DNA of 64,000 nucleotides from Ornithodoros turicata (taxonomy: Eukaryota; Arthropoda; Arachnida; Ixodida; Argasidae): assembly GCF_037126465.1 (NCBI RefSeq), contig NC_088205.1:26953482-27017481 (forward strand). Direction: 5' to 3'. Positions 1 through 11,612 of this stretch are shown piece by piece; the first letter of the stretch is position 1; every line of letters starts with the position of its first letter. The notes under the pieces are model-generated. The model made no database searches. It was not told the DNA's origin and worked only from the letters and a program-made list of their open reading frames with translations. A program made the position numbers and the translations under genes.

Positions 1-645
1 CGATGATGATACCTAAAGCTCCCTGCAGCCGAAGCTGACTGGTCTTGCGGCGAGCGGCAGATGTCCATAAGCAGATGTTATCGGCATATAGCGCGAGACG
101 CGGCAGCAGTGGGGCAGCAGTGCAGGATGAGAGGCCATGATGACATTGAAGAGCAGGGGGCTGAGCACACTTCCTTGAGGAACGCCGTGGCTAACAGGGT
201 GGGAGCTGTGTACTCCTCAGTGGTCCCTGAGGAAGTCCTGGATCCAAAGAAGGAGAGCGCCTCCCACACCAGTTTCTTGCAGGGTCGCGATGATGGCACT
301 ATGGAAAACGCTGTCATACGCTCTTTTTACGTCCAGGAAGACCACGTCAGTCATGTGGTCTTCAGCGCGCCAGTCAGCTTTTGCCTGCTGCGTCTCAGTC
401 ACTAGGTCGTTAACATTATCTATCAGCGACCGACCCTGCTCAAAGCCCTGCACTGCTTCGGGGAAGAATCGCGCAGTCTTGAGGTACCAACTCAGGCGGC
501 GAAAAACCATGCGTTCCAACGTCTTGCCTACGCAGCTAGTAAGGGCAATTGGGCGGAAGGAGTCAATGTTGCGGGGCGATTGGCTAGGCTTGAGAAGGGG
601 AACCACCATATTGGTCTTCCAGACCTGAGGGGCATATCGTGGGTT
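1..645 (-). pseudogene. Non-LTR (LINE) reverse transcriptase relic, I/Jockey-like
   Basis: Read on the minus strand, an open stretch of 130 codons (609 down to 217) carries early reverse-transcriptase motifs in order: SFRPIALTSCVGKTLERMV, then QGFEQGRSLIDNVNDLV, then the first catalytic block VFLDVKRAYDSV. After LWIQDFLRDH there is an in-frame stop. The same frame continues to the conserved GVPQGSVLSPLLFN block. A frameshift then separates it from the second catalytic block, which reads YADN instead of YADD. The 5' side fades out near 645 and the 3' side runs off the window. It is therefore a decayed, 5'-truncated copy. Motif order and spacing are typical of LINE RTs; the exact clade is inference. 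Confidence 0.85.
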
Positions 646-1199
646 TATACAACCTGTACTGTAAAACAGCTACATAGAAATTGTTGAATCTATTACCAAC
701 AGCGAACAAAGCAAAGCCTGTAAAAACTGGCTATTTGAAATCTACAGTATTGAAAGTCACCTTTTGTTGTCAGTCGGTTACTAAACTCCTTAAAAACAAA
801 TTGGTCCCAAAATCTGCAAGGGGACAACAGCGGTTGCAACAAACACCCTGAAATCCATTCGTCAGAAACGGGAAGCGAGACAATCCACGCACGCACAAAG
901 AACAGAGCGAGCTGTTGGCTAGAAGACAGAACAGTGTGGTCAGACATTCCTCCGAAACAGCGTTGGGAGTGGTCAGTACGATGTATTGCGGCTCTACGCA
1001 TTGTTAAATTAGCATCTACATGGAGAAACGTCTAATAAACTTGATACTGAACTTGAACCCAAAGTGTTACTACAGCAGGGACGTCAGCTTCTCCCATGCA
1101 TAACGAATGAGTGAATGTTTCAGCCTCGTCTTTGTCTAGGTCAGCCTTCAAAGCTCTCAATTGCACCCACATTTAAAGGTCAGAGGGCGCCGCACTATA
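646..1199. other. No recognisable feature
   Basis: Spacer between the LINE relic and the mariner-type MITE. I see only short unsupported open frames. Confidence 0.5.
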
Positions 1200-1988
1200 C
1201 AGGGTGTTGCACATGAAGTGATAAAGCATTCTAACTGGCGCCGGAGGATTGTAGGACTTTTGGCAATTACCTTCTGGGAACATTTGTCGCCGTTTAGGAA
1301 GGCTTTGGACAATTTTATAATTGAGAGAGATTTTTTTTTCGATTGAACTTTGAAAATTGCCTAGCGAACCTCACTTTTTTTATAGAAAGATGGAAGTCTC
1401 CGCGGATAACCACAGACCCAACAAAAACTATGCACAGTGTCGCGACAGAAATAGTAAACAAGTAAAAATTCCGCTTTACTCAACCTGCTTGCAAAGAACA
1501 GCGCACGGAAGGTACGGGGACAGGAGGACGTGCTCCCGCCTCTTGTTTTACCTTTCTTTCGCCCGCTTTGACCTTGATGCTGGTGACAACCGTCTTATCA
1601 CAAAGAAAACAAAACAAATGAAGGTGGGGACACTTCTTCCTCTGGACGCACATTTCGCGCGCGCTTCTTCGCAAAAATCAAGCAGGCCGGGCTAAAGCGT
1701 AATTTTTGCTCATTTTTTACAACTACGTATTTCTGTTGCGACACTGTGTATAGCGTTTGTTGGATCTGCGGTTATCCGTGCAGGACTTCATATTTCATTA
1801 AAATAAAGGTAAGGATCGCTTCGGAATTTTTCAAAGTTCAACTGACAAAAATAAATTTCCCGCAATTAAAAAGTTGTCCCAAGCCTTCCTCAATGGTGGC
1901 AAAAGTTTCCAGAAGGTAATTGCCGAAAATCCCACAATACTCCGGCGAGTGCGGCGTTTTTTTTTATCACTTTAGGTGAAACACCCTG
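1200..1988. mobile_element. Mariner/Tc1-type MITE with long terminal inverted repeats
   Basis: The ends read CAGGGTGTTGCACATGAAG on the left and, on the other strand from the right, CAGGGTGTTTCACCTAAAG. Both are flanked by TA (1198-1199 and 1989-1990), the target duplication of the Tc1/mariner group. Similarity between the arms continues inward for roughly 250 bp, through the shared block GGCAATTACCTTCTGG. The central 240 bp is unrelated filler with no transposase frame. It is non-autonomous. Confidence 0.85.
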
Positions 1989-2508
1989 TATACGTATTCC
2001 TTCAACGTCTTCCTATCCAGACAAAGTATCTGTATTTCCCATGAGTCTGGTTACCGACTGAAAAGGACAGGAGATATGCCCGTCTAGAAACCACGAAAGG
2101 ATATCGTTTCCCTCTTAGCAGAACGTAACAAAGGAGGGTACTGAATCGAATTTGGATGCCTCAGCCTTGAGAGTCAAAACCTCGCTTTGTGTGTTGTGTT
2201 GCTCCGCATGGCGCAGCGACTGAAAGAGGTAGTTTTCCGAGTCACTGCGCACGAAGAAAAACCTCATCACAGCGGAAGATGGCGAATAACCCGGTGTCGC
2301 TCATTTTTATATTTCAGCGCGCGATGCATGAGTGGACGCTGTCTTGTTGAGAGGCTTGACAACCATGCCGCTATGCCTTGCTCTCATAGTTCTCAGAGCG
2401 CGTAGGCTGTGCCTCGGAAGAACTTACTCATGAGCGTGCTTACTCATGCTCAATGTGAGCATGAGTGAGCAAAAGGAGAGCTGTGAAGCGTGTGGGTACC
2501 AGGAGTCG

Positions 2509-3302
2509 CAGGGATCGGAACCGTTATAATTTTTGGTTCGGTTCGGGTTCAGCTCCGCAGCAGCGCAAAATGTCGGTTTGAACCAGTTTCAACCGGTGCA
2601 AATGGTTTAAAACCTAGCCGGTTTAAACCTAACGGGGCTTTAAACCGAAACGGTTTAAACCGGTTCAGGAAAGTGAATTTTGAGCGATTGTCATGAGCTA
2701 AAAGCAAGCACATCCTTGCGGTTTCCAAACAACGCAAATGTACTACTTTTGTTGCTGTTGTTGCCGACACGGCAGTGGTTTACGGCAACACTGCGTGTTA
2801 CAGACTTGCGTTTCATATGCGACGTTACGGTAGCATACTGTACTCTCTATGTTCACTCGTCCTATACATCCTCTCACATCCTGCTCAAGGACTGGCCGTT
2901 ATTTTCACAGCCCAAAATGAAAACTTGGTTTTACTGGACGACAAAAATCGCCTACAACAGTCAAAAGGGCGCTCTTAAAACTAACACAACTGAATGAACG
3001 CAATAGCTGCGAGGAGGAAATACGTCGTGTACATTGGTTGCAGTTTTGTTTTGTTCAGTTTCCGTTTCGAATTTGTTTGGCAACCCGGCTCAATCCGATG
3101 TGTAAATCGGAGTTCCTTGCACAATTGCAGATTACGTCTGAACTGTTTCACGAACCGGTAACCGCCTAAATTAATTTCGGTTCAGTTCCGGTTCGGTTCA
3201 ACGCGACAAAAAATTATTTTGGTTCGGTTCAGTTCCGGTTTAGCGAAAAATACGGGGTTTTAGCGGTTCTCGGGTCGGGTTCAATTTCGGTTCTGATCCC
3301 TG
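2509..3302. mobile_element. hAT-like non-autonomous element with GGTTCGG subterminal words
   Basis: The left end starts CAGGGATCGGAACCG and the right end, reverse complemented, CAGGGATCAGAACCG. Both subterminal regions are filled with the words GGTTCGG, AACCGG and GGTTTAAACC, a pattern seen in hAT MITEs. I could not match an 8-bp duplication at the flanks, so the family call rests on the termini and subterminal repeats. No coding capacity. Confidence 0.6.
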
Positions 3303-3361
3303 GTCACAAGTGTCGACCGACTGCCACAGTTTTAAGGCAAGTTATAATGAAGGGAGAGAGA

Positions 3362-3500
3362 GAGAGAGAAATACATGATGACGATGATATGGGGATGACT
3401 TCCGCTCATTGAGCGGAATGCTACCCCATTGCTATTGGGGGAAAATGAGAGGATGGTGATGAGGATGATGCTGACGACGCTGACAGGGTTTTAGAGAGAG
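3362..3500 (-). repeat. LINE 3' untranslated tail with stem-loop
   Basis: Downstream of the minus-strand RNase H frame. The minus strand reads CAATGGGGTAGCATTCCGCT, then AGCGGAAGTCATCCCC, then a tail of short ATC/TCAT repeats. TTCCGCT pairs with AGCGGAA. The same framework with another stem recurs at 32062, 52030 and 54880. Confidence 0.65.
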
Positions 3501-3504
3501 TCGA

Positions 3505-4578
3505 TCAGGCCGGTAGTTTGCAGGAATTTGATGAAGGGTCGTAAGACGGACATCTGCTTTCGTGTGTCCCATGGTCCCAAAATGAGTCTGAGGTCAAGGG
3601 GTCGGCTGTCAATCCGCGCAAGGTCGTTTGCCGAATAATTTTAATTGTTTGCTCCCTCCTATAAGTGGCACATGCGATGATCACATGGTCCGCGGTCGCT
3701 GGCACACCACACTCCGGGCACAAGGGACTACTGGCACACCCTATCTGGTAACGGTAGTACGGCGAAAAGGCAACATTCAGCCGTAAGCGATGTTGGAGGG
3801 ACTGAATGACGCGCGGTAGAGATGTCGGTAAGCGACACGAGAATGTTGGGCCTACAATTCCCAGTATGGTACTGGCCGGGACATCCCGACGCCATTGTTC
3901 GACGGATGAGGAGGCAGCCCAGTCACGAAGAAGGGACCGTCTGTCCCCCCTTGGGAGAACAATCGGGACACACTTGCCCTGGTGGTGAGCGGCCGCTGCG
4001 GCAGCGTCGGCAACGTGGTTGCCAGAGATTCCGCAATGACCCGGAATCCATTGAAAAGCGATGGTGTGGCCGTGGGCAGTTATGGACTTCAGTAGGCGTA
4101 GAATGTTTATCACAAGTGTGGCCAGTGAGCCGCGGAGACCTGAGGTTTTCAGGCATCGAAGAGCTGACTTGGAGTCCGTACAGACTACCCATCGCCGTGG
4201 ATCGCAGGTGGCCGCATATTGTGAGAACAGCAGGATTCCGTACAGCTCGGCTGAGGTCGAAGAGGTGCGATGGGACAACCGGCAACCCCGGGTGAGCGGT
4301 ATCGAGGGTACCACAAAAGATGAGGATGACGAAGTTTTCGTTGAGGAGCCATCCGTGAAGACCGTGCAGAACCCATTATAATAAAGGGAATGCTGAGCAA
4401 TGTTTCTAAAACAGAGTGTGTGACAGTGAATGTCAAATCGAATGCTCCAAAGGTGCCGTTGCCTGCCACAGTTCATCAGGTACAGGAGATCAGGTACAAG
4501 ACGGGAGCCGGGATAATACGTAAATAGACTGATATCACCTGTCAGCTTCAAGGCAGAGCGGACGAGGAGCGCAGACAA
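3505..4578 (-). CDS. LINE ORF2 C-terminal fragment: RNase H plus CCHC zinc knuckle
   Basis: This uninterrupted 357-codon frame matches the end of an I-clade LINE polyprotein. The RNase H catalytic set is visible: VFTDGS (D76), SAELYGIL (E111), VCTDSKSAL (D135) and WIPGHCGISGNHVAD (H181, D191). RNase H in LINEs degrades the RNA strand during cDNA synthesis. It is followed by the conserved RLRLNVAF block and a CPEC...H...C knuckle (C287, C290, H298, C303). Endonuclease and reverse transcriptase are absent upstream, so this is a 5'-truncated copy even though the remaining frame is open, which suggests a fairly young insertion. It is unlikely to be expressed as a protein by itself. Confidence 0.85.
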   Translation of the reverse strand: MSALLVRSALKLTGDISLFTYYPGSRLVPDLLYLMNCGRQRHLWSIRFDIHCHTLCFRNIAQHSLYYNGFCTVFTDGSSTKTSSSSSFVVPSIPLTRGCRLSHRTSSTSAELYGILLFSQYAATCDPRRWVVCTDSKSALRCLKTSGLRGSLATLVINILRLLKSITAHGHTIAFQWIPGHCGISGNHVADAAAAAAHHQGKCVPIVLPRGDRRSLLRDWAASSSVEQWRRDVPASTILGIVGPTFSCRLPTSLPRVIQSLQHRLRLNVAFSPYYRYQIGCASSPLCPECGVPATADHVIIACATYRREQTIKIIRQTTLRGLTADPLTSDSFWDHGTHESRCPSYDPSSNSCKLPA

Positions 4579-4839
4579 TCGCTTTCGTTTCTATTATCCG
4601 TGCTCTTGAAGGTCTTTTTGCTGAGAAAGAAAATGCATCCAAAGAGCCGACCCTGCTTTGCATCTACTTGTCGTCCGTTGTCGAACACTGGAGCCACATT
4701 CACATTTAAACTCCACGATATAGGAGATCGGAGTCATGATTGGAGAATAACAATTTCTTAGCTGCTGCTTTACTATGAACAAGGACGAACAGGATCTCCG
4801 TCTGTCGGCGTCGAGCATCCTGATACGAATAAACTACGG

Positions 4840-4905
4840 ACACCTGAGAGACTTCGAGCTATGGCTTCTCCGTATTTTTTCAGTTTTCAATCAATCAATT
4901 AATCG
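4840..4905 (+). repeat. Possible LINE 3' tail
   Basis: The T-rich run followed by CAATCAATCAATTAATC resembles the tails at 25884 and 32264 but without a clear stem-loop. Weak call. Confidence 0.3.
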
Positions 4906-5130
4906 AGCTATGGCCTGTTAATGGCTCTGTTGTGCTTTGCCTGGAAACGTACTAGACGCGGGGCGCGTACATCCAACTTTCGGTCTACGCCCGCATGCAT
5001 TAGAGAATGCGTCGCCCGCAACTGATAGGCCGAAATTCGAATAATTTTAATTGTCATATATCTATCCAGCTAGCCTTGTTATTAAAACCGAATGTGGAAT
5101 AATATGAACAGGTGCAACATAACACAGTTC

Positions 5131-5313
5131 TGTAGCGGCCCGTGGGCGAGGGCGACGCCCCACAACCAACGCGCGCGCTAGCACACAAAGGCTTCATCGA
5201 CGCACTCCTGGACTGATGCCACTGATTGATAAGCTGTCCAGCACATCCGGCACCCCGGGACATTCCATCACCATCGATCAGTATTGATGTAGAGGGACAC
5301 CATCTTCTCTACA
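5131..5313 (+). repeat. LTR (5' end of an LTR retrotransposon)
   Basis: The 183-bp block starts TGTAGCGGCCCGTGG and ends CTTCTCTACA, so it has TG...CA ends. It is related to the LTR pair at 35937 and 36695 (shared GGCGGCCCGTGG-like start, GACATTCCATCA core and GTAGAGG...CTCTACA end). It is followed by TTTAATGACCCGG, the counterpart of the primer-binding site TTTGGTGACCCGA at 36111. No partner LTR follows within several kb, so only the 5' part survives. Confidence 0.7.
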
Positions 5314-8300
5314 TTTAATGACCCGGACCGGACACCACAGTCCGGGAGACACTAAGGTCTTTCACCATCCCAAACGTCACAACGACTACAGTTCATTCTG
5401 TAGCAAAAATGGCCATGCTGGGTTAGCTTGCTATGAGGTCGCCTTTTCTAGTGGCACCCGTGAACATTTCGGAGATTATGCTTAACTCCACAAATTGAAA
5501 GCAAAATTGTAATGCCTCCTTTTATTGATCTTACATTTGCGCACTTACAATAAAATGCGCTGCCGCGTGGCCTTCCACCTCAGTTGTCGCCCACAGCCAC
5601 CAACTTGATACAAGCCCCTGCTATACTCTAATGACAGATTCACCGCCATTACAAAGTAATGCTATGGGAGAATTCCGGCTCTCACCTGTGAGTACACTAC
5701 GCAGGAGCGTGAGCACAAGAAGAATATTGTATGCCGTCTACAAGACGGCTGACAAGACGGCTTCGTTTACACAAAACGAAGCGGCGTTGGTTAGTTTATC
5801 GTCACGAGAGACATACAGTGCTGTAGTGAAACCAAGGTTAGTTCAAGTTTGTTGACTACAGGTCCCGCGAGTGCTCTCGGCGCTCCAGACATTGAAAAGC
5901 CGTGAATTTGAGTGGTTAAACAGTGATGTCGTGTTTTTGAACACGGCATATCATTTTACGAAGCAATCGAGCACTCTCCTTGATTATCCTTGTTTCGAAT
6001 TTCCGGTAGATGACAATACATGTGACAATGGCGTGGGCAAGCTTTCGCTTGTCCCATCCTACAGTTGGCAATATGACAATATATGTTTGGAATTTCGAGA
6101 TCGAGAATTTCGCAACCGGGAATATCGAGGTCCTAACGTCTGCGATTTCGAACATGTGGATTCTTCACTGTGGGATATCGGCATAGCCCCCTCGAATTAA
6201 CAACCACTGCTTTAGCCAAAGTTGCATCGAAGTAGCATTGCGAAGTAGGTTAAGTTTTCTTTTGACACGACCAATTAGATAGAGTGAAGAACGACATCTT
6301 GAAGCTTCTGCTGTCCTTCCATTGTTTTGGTTATCCCTTTAATGGACCGCAAGTCTGTGTACTAGAACACCCCAGAAGACATGTTCCACATCCCTGGCAC
6401 AGAAAGAAACTCAGCCTGTATAAATAAGCGGCGCAGGCGTATATAGGTCACGTCTTCCAGTGCAAGATACAAGCCCATACGATGAATTGCGAAGGGCCCC
6501 CGTCTTCCGGAAAAAGTTCTCTCACGGGAAAAGGAAAATCTGCGTCCCTCACAAAGAACCAGTAAAGGGTCGGGACGCGTGACCGACGGCGGAAAAGGTG
6601 CGATAAGGAAGAACCCTTTTAGGGAGGGCTCCGATAAGGCATACGACGCCATGGAGCGCAGAGCAAAAAACCGAAAGTGCAACGTAGGGAAAGCGAAGAC
6701 AAAGTGGGTCCCGTCCTTTGTGCAGCATACGCTAACACTAAAGGGCACAAAAACACTTTAACGGCGCGACGTGATGTCATATAAGTGTGTACCAGCGAAT
6801 TCGCATTTACTTCCGGCGTGGAAGGTGTGTCTTGCGTTGACGGTAGCAGCAGGCATCGAGACGGACAGGATAGGGGGGAAAGAAAGGGACCATCGCAGGC
6901 CGGAAACGTGTGTATGAGACCACTACGGTAATGTTCGTCATCGCTTCACAGTCAACTTGGCAAAGTTTGTCTTCCGAAAACAGCTTACGCTTTAAATAAA
7001 CGAGTTTTAAAGATTCGCACTCCCCCTGCAGCTAAGGAAGCACCAGCGATAATAACAACACGATGATGTCAGCCAGGCACGCGAATGGAAGCGCGGCGCA
7101 GGTGATTGACTCCGAGGTCGTCTGCTTCGCGTACGAACCGCAATATACTCCGTGAAAAGTCATCGGTAAATACGCCGATTCTCGCTTACGAGTGTGAGTT
7201 CTGACGAGACCATGTTGCCTGGAACACGGTGTTACGCTCCTGGCTCTACGAACAAGTCCGACGATAACCAGAAACAATATCCCATAAGCCGATCAGAGAC
7301 TCTCCGCGACAGCGGACGCCTTCCCTCACGCTCGCCGGTCGGTTGCCATGGGCTCCCCATACAGTCGCTCTCTGATTGGGTCTGTCCGAGTGACGTTTTG
7401 CCCGATTTCCAGAGAGGGAATTCCGGAATGGTCTCTATATACGTCGTCAGCACTTGCCATGCGTCACATCAAACTGCACAGGAACAACTCCACTAATTGA
7501 CGTCGGATTTTCGGCGTTATTGTCAGTGAGGAACGCGGAGTAAAACTTCACTATAACTTCAGAATCGATCGCGACAGATGCGATAGTTCCTTTCAACGCC
7601 CGTCTTGAAAATATGGGACACACCTACTTTGCTCGCCAGCTTGATGAACTGCTGCATGAACAAAGAAAGCGGTTGATGTGGACTTCGCATAGAGTAATAA
7701 AATATCTGTAACCGCGTCGGCAGCGGTTTTCCCAGCACCCCCTCCCCCACACCCCCAGGACACCCCCAAAAATATTGCGACACCCCTCCAAATTCCCGCC
7801 AGAAAAGCCAAAAAGCCAGAAAAGCTGCAAATATGGGTGCCCCCCCCCCCTCCCGCTGCGGAACACCAATACACCCCCGAGGCGAAAATCCTGGGAATAT
7901 CCCTGCGCGTCGGTTCAATGATTTCGAACACAATGCGCGGGTGATACCTAGGAGTGACACTTCGCATACATCAACTATCGCGGCAAGTCTTGTCGGTTTA
8001 CGCGCGAAAATGAAAGTATAAATAATTCACAGTTCGAGAGGCGGGTGCAGGCAGTTCAGTGCACATCCAGTGTGGTCTGAGGAAAATAAATGCTCTTGCA
8101 CAGAGACTGTAGAGCAGTAAGAAAGACAAACAATGTAATGAAAAAAAAAAAAAAACTGGAATGACCCAGAAAGAATGTGTCACTTCGAAACGGGAGAAAT
8201 TGGTGCACGTTTTGGCAATGATGTTGTCGCTTTGAGCAATCAGACATCCTTGAGGCGGGTATAGACGATTTCAGAAATTGCATGGGTGGCCCACCAGAGA

Positions 8301-9820
8301 GCGCCGTGTTGCGAAAGTCCCGCTGCATCTTGGGATTTAGTTTTCATGAGTCAGAGAGAAGAGAAAGAGCGCAAACGGTTTCGGTTTTCTTTCTCCTTCA
8401 CCTCCCGCAACCTCGAGCAACAGGCAGCGAGCACGAATGTAAACCATTTCCCACGACACATTGCGCGATGCACGTGACATGGGCGACGGAGGGCCCCCGT
8501 GCGGAGCACAAGGGCAATATCTGAAATCGCCTATTGGAACACGAGCCGTGGAACCTGCTTATTCGAAGTCATGGCAGTCAAGCGGGAGCTCACTGACCAA
8601 ATCAGCTGAGCGCATTGTAGGCGAGCCGGGGTTCGGCCGGCCCGTGCCTCTTAGCTTATTCGTCACAAAACGAACAAAACTGAAATTCTCATCGAATACT
8701 TTCACAGCGCAAAGCGCATGCGTAGTAATGATGTAATGAGAAATGTCGTTGCAAGCTCTATTTGAAGCGTAAGAAGACGTCAGTGTGCGCAATGTCTCCC
8801 AAGTGCAGACGCATGCACGAATTATCTGCTTGGCTCGTCGAAGTATTCCAATGGGTGAAGTTCATCACAGACAGGGTGGATCACATCTGGAGCTGACATG
8901 GAGCTGATTAGATGCAGGTACTCATGCAAGACGGTTTTCTCATCCGGACGATGGTACTGGGTGAACTTTTTCCTTTCCTCCGTTCTCCTCCTCCGGCTGC
9001 GTTCACGAGGGAGGTAACCGGAATACGAGAACCTCTCCACCGCTGACAGCAGGTTTCGAAGGATAGCACTACCAAGCGAGTTCACCTGCTAGTTCAATCT
9101 CATAATTTCATACTGCGCAACAGGGAGGCGAAGAAAGTTGAAGGACATCCCTCGTGAATGCTAGACCATCATTTCCGGTATCGTTTAATCTTAAGTGAGC
9201 TGAGCTCGCCGACGAAAAAGCCTGAGTGTGGGCGACGAAAGGATGGTCTACAGACAAACAGCTGTTCTCGTACAAATAGGGGGATCTCGTATATCAAGCC
9301 CACTCTGCCGACGAATATCGATCGTCCGCGCAATAATTGGTTTCTGATGATCTATGACGCCCATTTGGAGGACTATACAGGTACGGATTTTCATGAAACG
9401 TGGAATTTCACGTCATTTGGACGAAAACGCTCTGTTAAGGCAGCAAGGAGGGCACCTCGAACATGCGAAAATGTGTAGAGCGTGTTGGTTGGTACACCGA
9501 AACATGACGAGGCAACGTATACGCTGTCCGTATGTGTCCTCTGTCCGTGTCTCCGCCGCGTTGCCTCGTCATGTTTCAACCTCGATCGTGCCTTTCTTTT
9601 TTTATACCGCGTGATATGAACATATTGCCTTCAAGAACTTTCGCGCAAAATATTTCCTCTGGGAAGCGCGATTTTCTGACAAAATTAGTGTACAAGAGTG
9701 CACGCAGTAGCAGCGATCTCTCATCTGTCGTGCTGTGACGTCACATCACATAGCGCTTTTATTGACTGCCGATAATCGTCTGCCAGAGCGAGGGAGCAAG
9801 TCGATCGATCAACTGACCAG
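5314..9820. other. Long stretch without recognised genes
   Basis: About 4.5 kb with only short, unsupported open frames. It includes a C-rich tract at 7740-7855 with a 12-C run and a poly-A run near 8139. I recognise no protein family or element boundary. Confidence 0.4.
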
Positions 9821-10065
9821 CTCCCGTGGTATTGTGGTTACGATGATGGCATTCCACGCCGAGACTGTGACCCGGGTTCGAATCCGGGTGCCGGCTGTGC
9901 TGTGTGGGTGTTTTCCCAGGATTTTCCTCAGATGCTTTATGACGAATGTCGGTACAGTTTCCTGTGAAGTCAGCCCAGGACGCACGATCACCCCTGCGGT
10001 AGTTATGACGTTGCCCACCTGAGCGTGGCAGACAGCGGCAAGCAGTTCTACCATCACCACCACCG
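9821..10065 (+). mobile_element. tRNA-derived SINE, copy 1
   Basis: The head has a pol III A-box-like segment (GTGGTATTGTGGTTACG) and a perfect B box, GGTTCGAATCC, at 9875-9885 inside a stable T-arm-like stem. The body GCTGTGCTGTGTGGGTGTTT, then a CAGGATTTTCCTCAGA segment and the GTCAGCCCAGGACGCA segment, is shared with copies at 18684, 20775 and 45970. SINEs of this layout, such as Ruka, are known from ticks. It lies just outside the left end of the MULE. Confidence 0.8.
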
Positions 10066-10181
10066 CTTGACTGCTCTGCGTCAGATATGGGACAGGCGAC
10101 GCCAAATACGACCGCAAAAAAGAAAAGAAGGAAGACACGATCTTCACTAGAAGACGACGACGACGTGGCCTCGCAGAGCCG

Positions 10182-10190
10182 AGGTTTTTT
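10182..10190. repeat. MULE target-site duplication, left copy
   Basis: AGGTTTTTT directly before the left terminus, identical to 18020-18028. Confidence 0.75.
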
Positions 10191-10229
10191 GGGAGGCCGT
10201 TTTCGGCACCGATTCCGGGTACAGAGAGG
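10191..10229 (+). repeat. MULE left terminal inverted repeat
   Basis: 39 bp starting GGGAGGCCG. It matches the reverse complement of 17981-18019 except at positions 6, 13 and 27. Beyond it both sides become GAG-rich but no longer align cleanly. Confidence 0.8.
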
Positions 10230-10649
10230 GTGAGGAGGCAGAGAAGAGAGCGGCGAGGGAAACGATGCTGCCCTTTCTCTCCCAGGGCATCGCCAGCATC
10301 GCGCCATCGCGCCTCGCCTAGTGAGCTTGCTGTTTGCGGCGGCTGCATGCTGGCTATGCGCCGGCCCGCGAATGCTGTCACGAATGATTCCTATCACCAG
10401 TACAACGTTCGTATTTTCAAGTTGTTAAGAGACAATTAGTGGATCTAAATGCCTCCAGAAACGAATACACAAAACAAAATTGCATTTTGTGTGCAACATG
10501 GTAATCGAGTAAGGAATTTAGCGTACACGCTGGATGTGCATCGCTGTCATAATCATAAACAATGAGAAAGAGAACGGTCAACACCACTATTAATGGGAGG
10601 CGTGACAATTCACTTCATATTGATGCCCGAGTAACCAAATTGCATTATA

Positions 10650-10866
10650 CAGGGCGTTTGCTCTAACGTGTCCAGAAATTATATATAAAGCGCGGGCGAT
10701 AAAAGAAAAGCAAGTGGTACTTTTCTGCTATTTGAGTAAGAAACAGGCACTGCTACATTATAGTAGCACCTGTTTCTTAGTCAAGTAGCTGAAAAGTAGT
10801 GCTCCTTTCTCTTTTATCGCTGACTTTAAATTAAATTTCTGGACACGTTAGAGCAAACACCCGCTG
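10650..10866. mobile_element. 217-bp foldback mariner-type MITE inside the MULE
   Basis: The ends are CAGGGCGTTTGCTCTAACGT and, from the other side, CAGCGGGTGTTTGCTCTAAC. Both are flanked by TA. Almost the whole element is one hairpin: GTGTCCAGAAAT, GCGATAAAAG and AAGAAACAGG recur inverted in the right half. It lies between the transposase stop codon and the left MULE end. Confidence 0.85.
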
Positions 10867-11137
10867 TATATGGAACCGAAAATGTAACGAAGTTGATAAC
10901 CATCCTTAACATCTACATCCCTTTAATTAATTAATATGTACAGCTGTTCTTATCACATTCACCTTTATTCATTCTAAAACATAGTTTCCAGCACAGTAAG
11001 ATATTTAATACATGTATAAATGGAAAAGTAGCAAAAGACGTTGGAAAGTAGTAGAATTAATGGTATGCAGCAGTGCTTTATCCAGAATATCGAGCATGGA
11101 GGACGTTGAACGAAATTATGTGGAGGGAGGGGGTTAT

Positions 11138-11390
11138 AACTGAACCTCTGTATGTAATAAGGGGATAAGTAAAAAAATGCCAACCGAGAAAAGGGGCCTG
11201 ATCTGATTGTCCGTCCCATTAACATACATGCATTTCCCGTTTCTTACCCTCCTGTAGCGGGCCAATAAATTGCAATACGATCCTAAATTTTCTTTGACAG
11301 GTACATACTGGCATGTAGATGTCATTGCAGCAAAAATAGTAAAAAGGGGATAAGTCGACTTATCCCCTTATTGCATACACAGGTTCAATT
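11138..11390. repeat. Inverted repeat with embedded 26-bp perfect palindrome
   Basis: The left arm (11138-11170) and right arm (11358-11390) match at about 30 of 33 positions and contain AATAAGGGGATAAGT. The right arm overlaps a perfect palindrome at 11344-11369 centred on GTCGAC. It sits in the 3' region of the MULE transposase gene. It may be a small MITE; no target duplication was found. Confidence 0.55.
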
Positions 11391-11612
11391 GTTGTCATGG
11401 TTCCCACAAAATTTGGGCACAAAAATTCATGGGTACTTCAAGATCCTTTTAAGGCACAGCTGTAGCTCTGCCATGCAAAACTGGGGAAAGATAGGGGACG
11501 TCTCGAAACAGTTGGGGAGTGAAGGGCGGTCTGGATAAATCACTGCAGCAGAATACACAACATTACTGAAAGCCAGTTGCTGACAACGTTCATTAGGAAA
11601 TTTGAAATTGCA

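Noticed and set aside
3806..4381. Open frames of 60-157 codons on the plus strand over the LINE RNase H frame
   Set aside because: They are antisense shadows of the minus-strand LINE coding region and show no domain.
7559..7967. 133-, 124- and 81-codon minus-strand frames rich in glycine
   Set aside because: Produced by translating a C-rich tract; no domain.
9759..10397. 212- and 190-codon minus-strand frames
   Set aside because: They run across the SINE body and the MULE terminus and have no protein signature; composition is Arg/Ser-rich as expected from translated GC-rich repeat.
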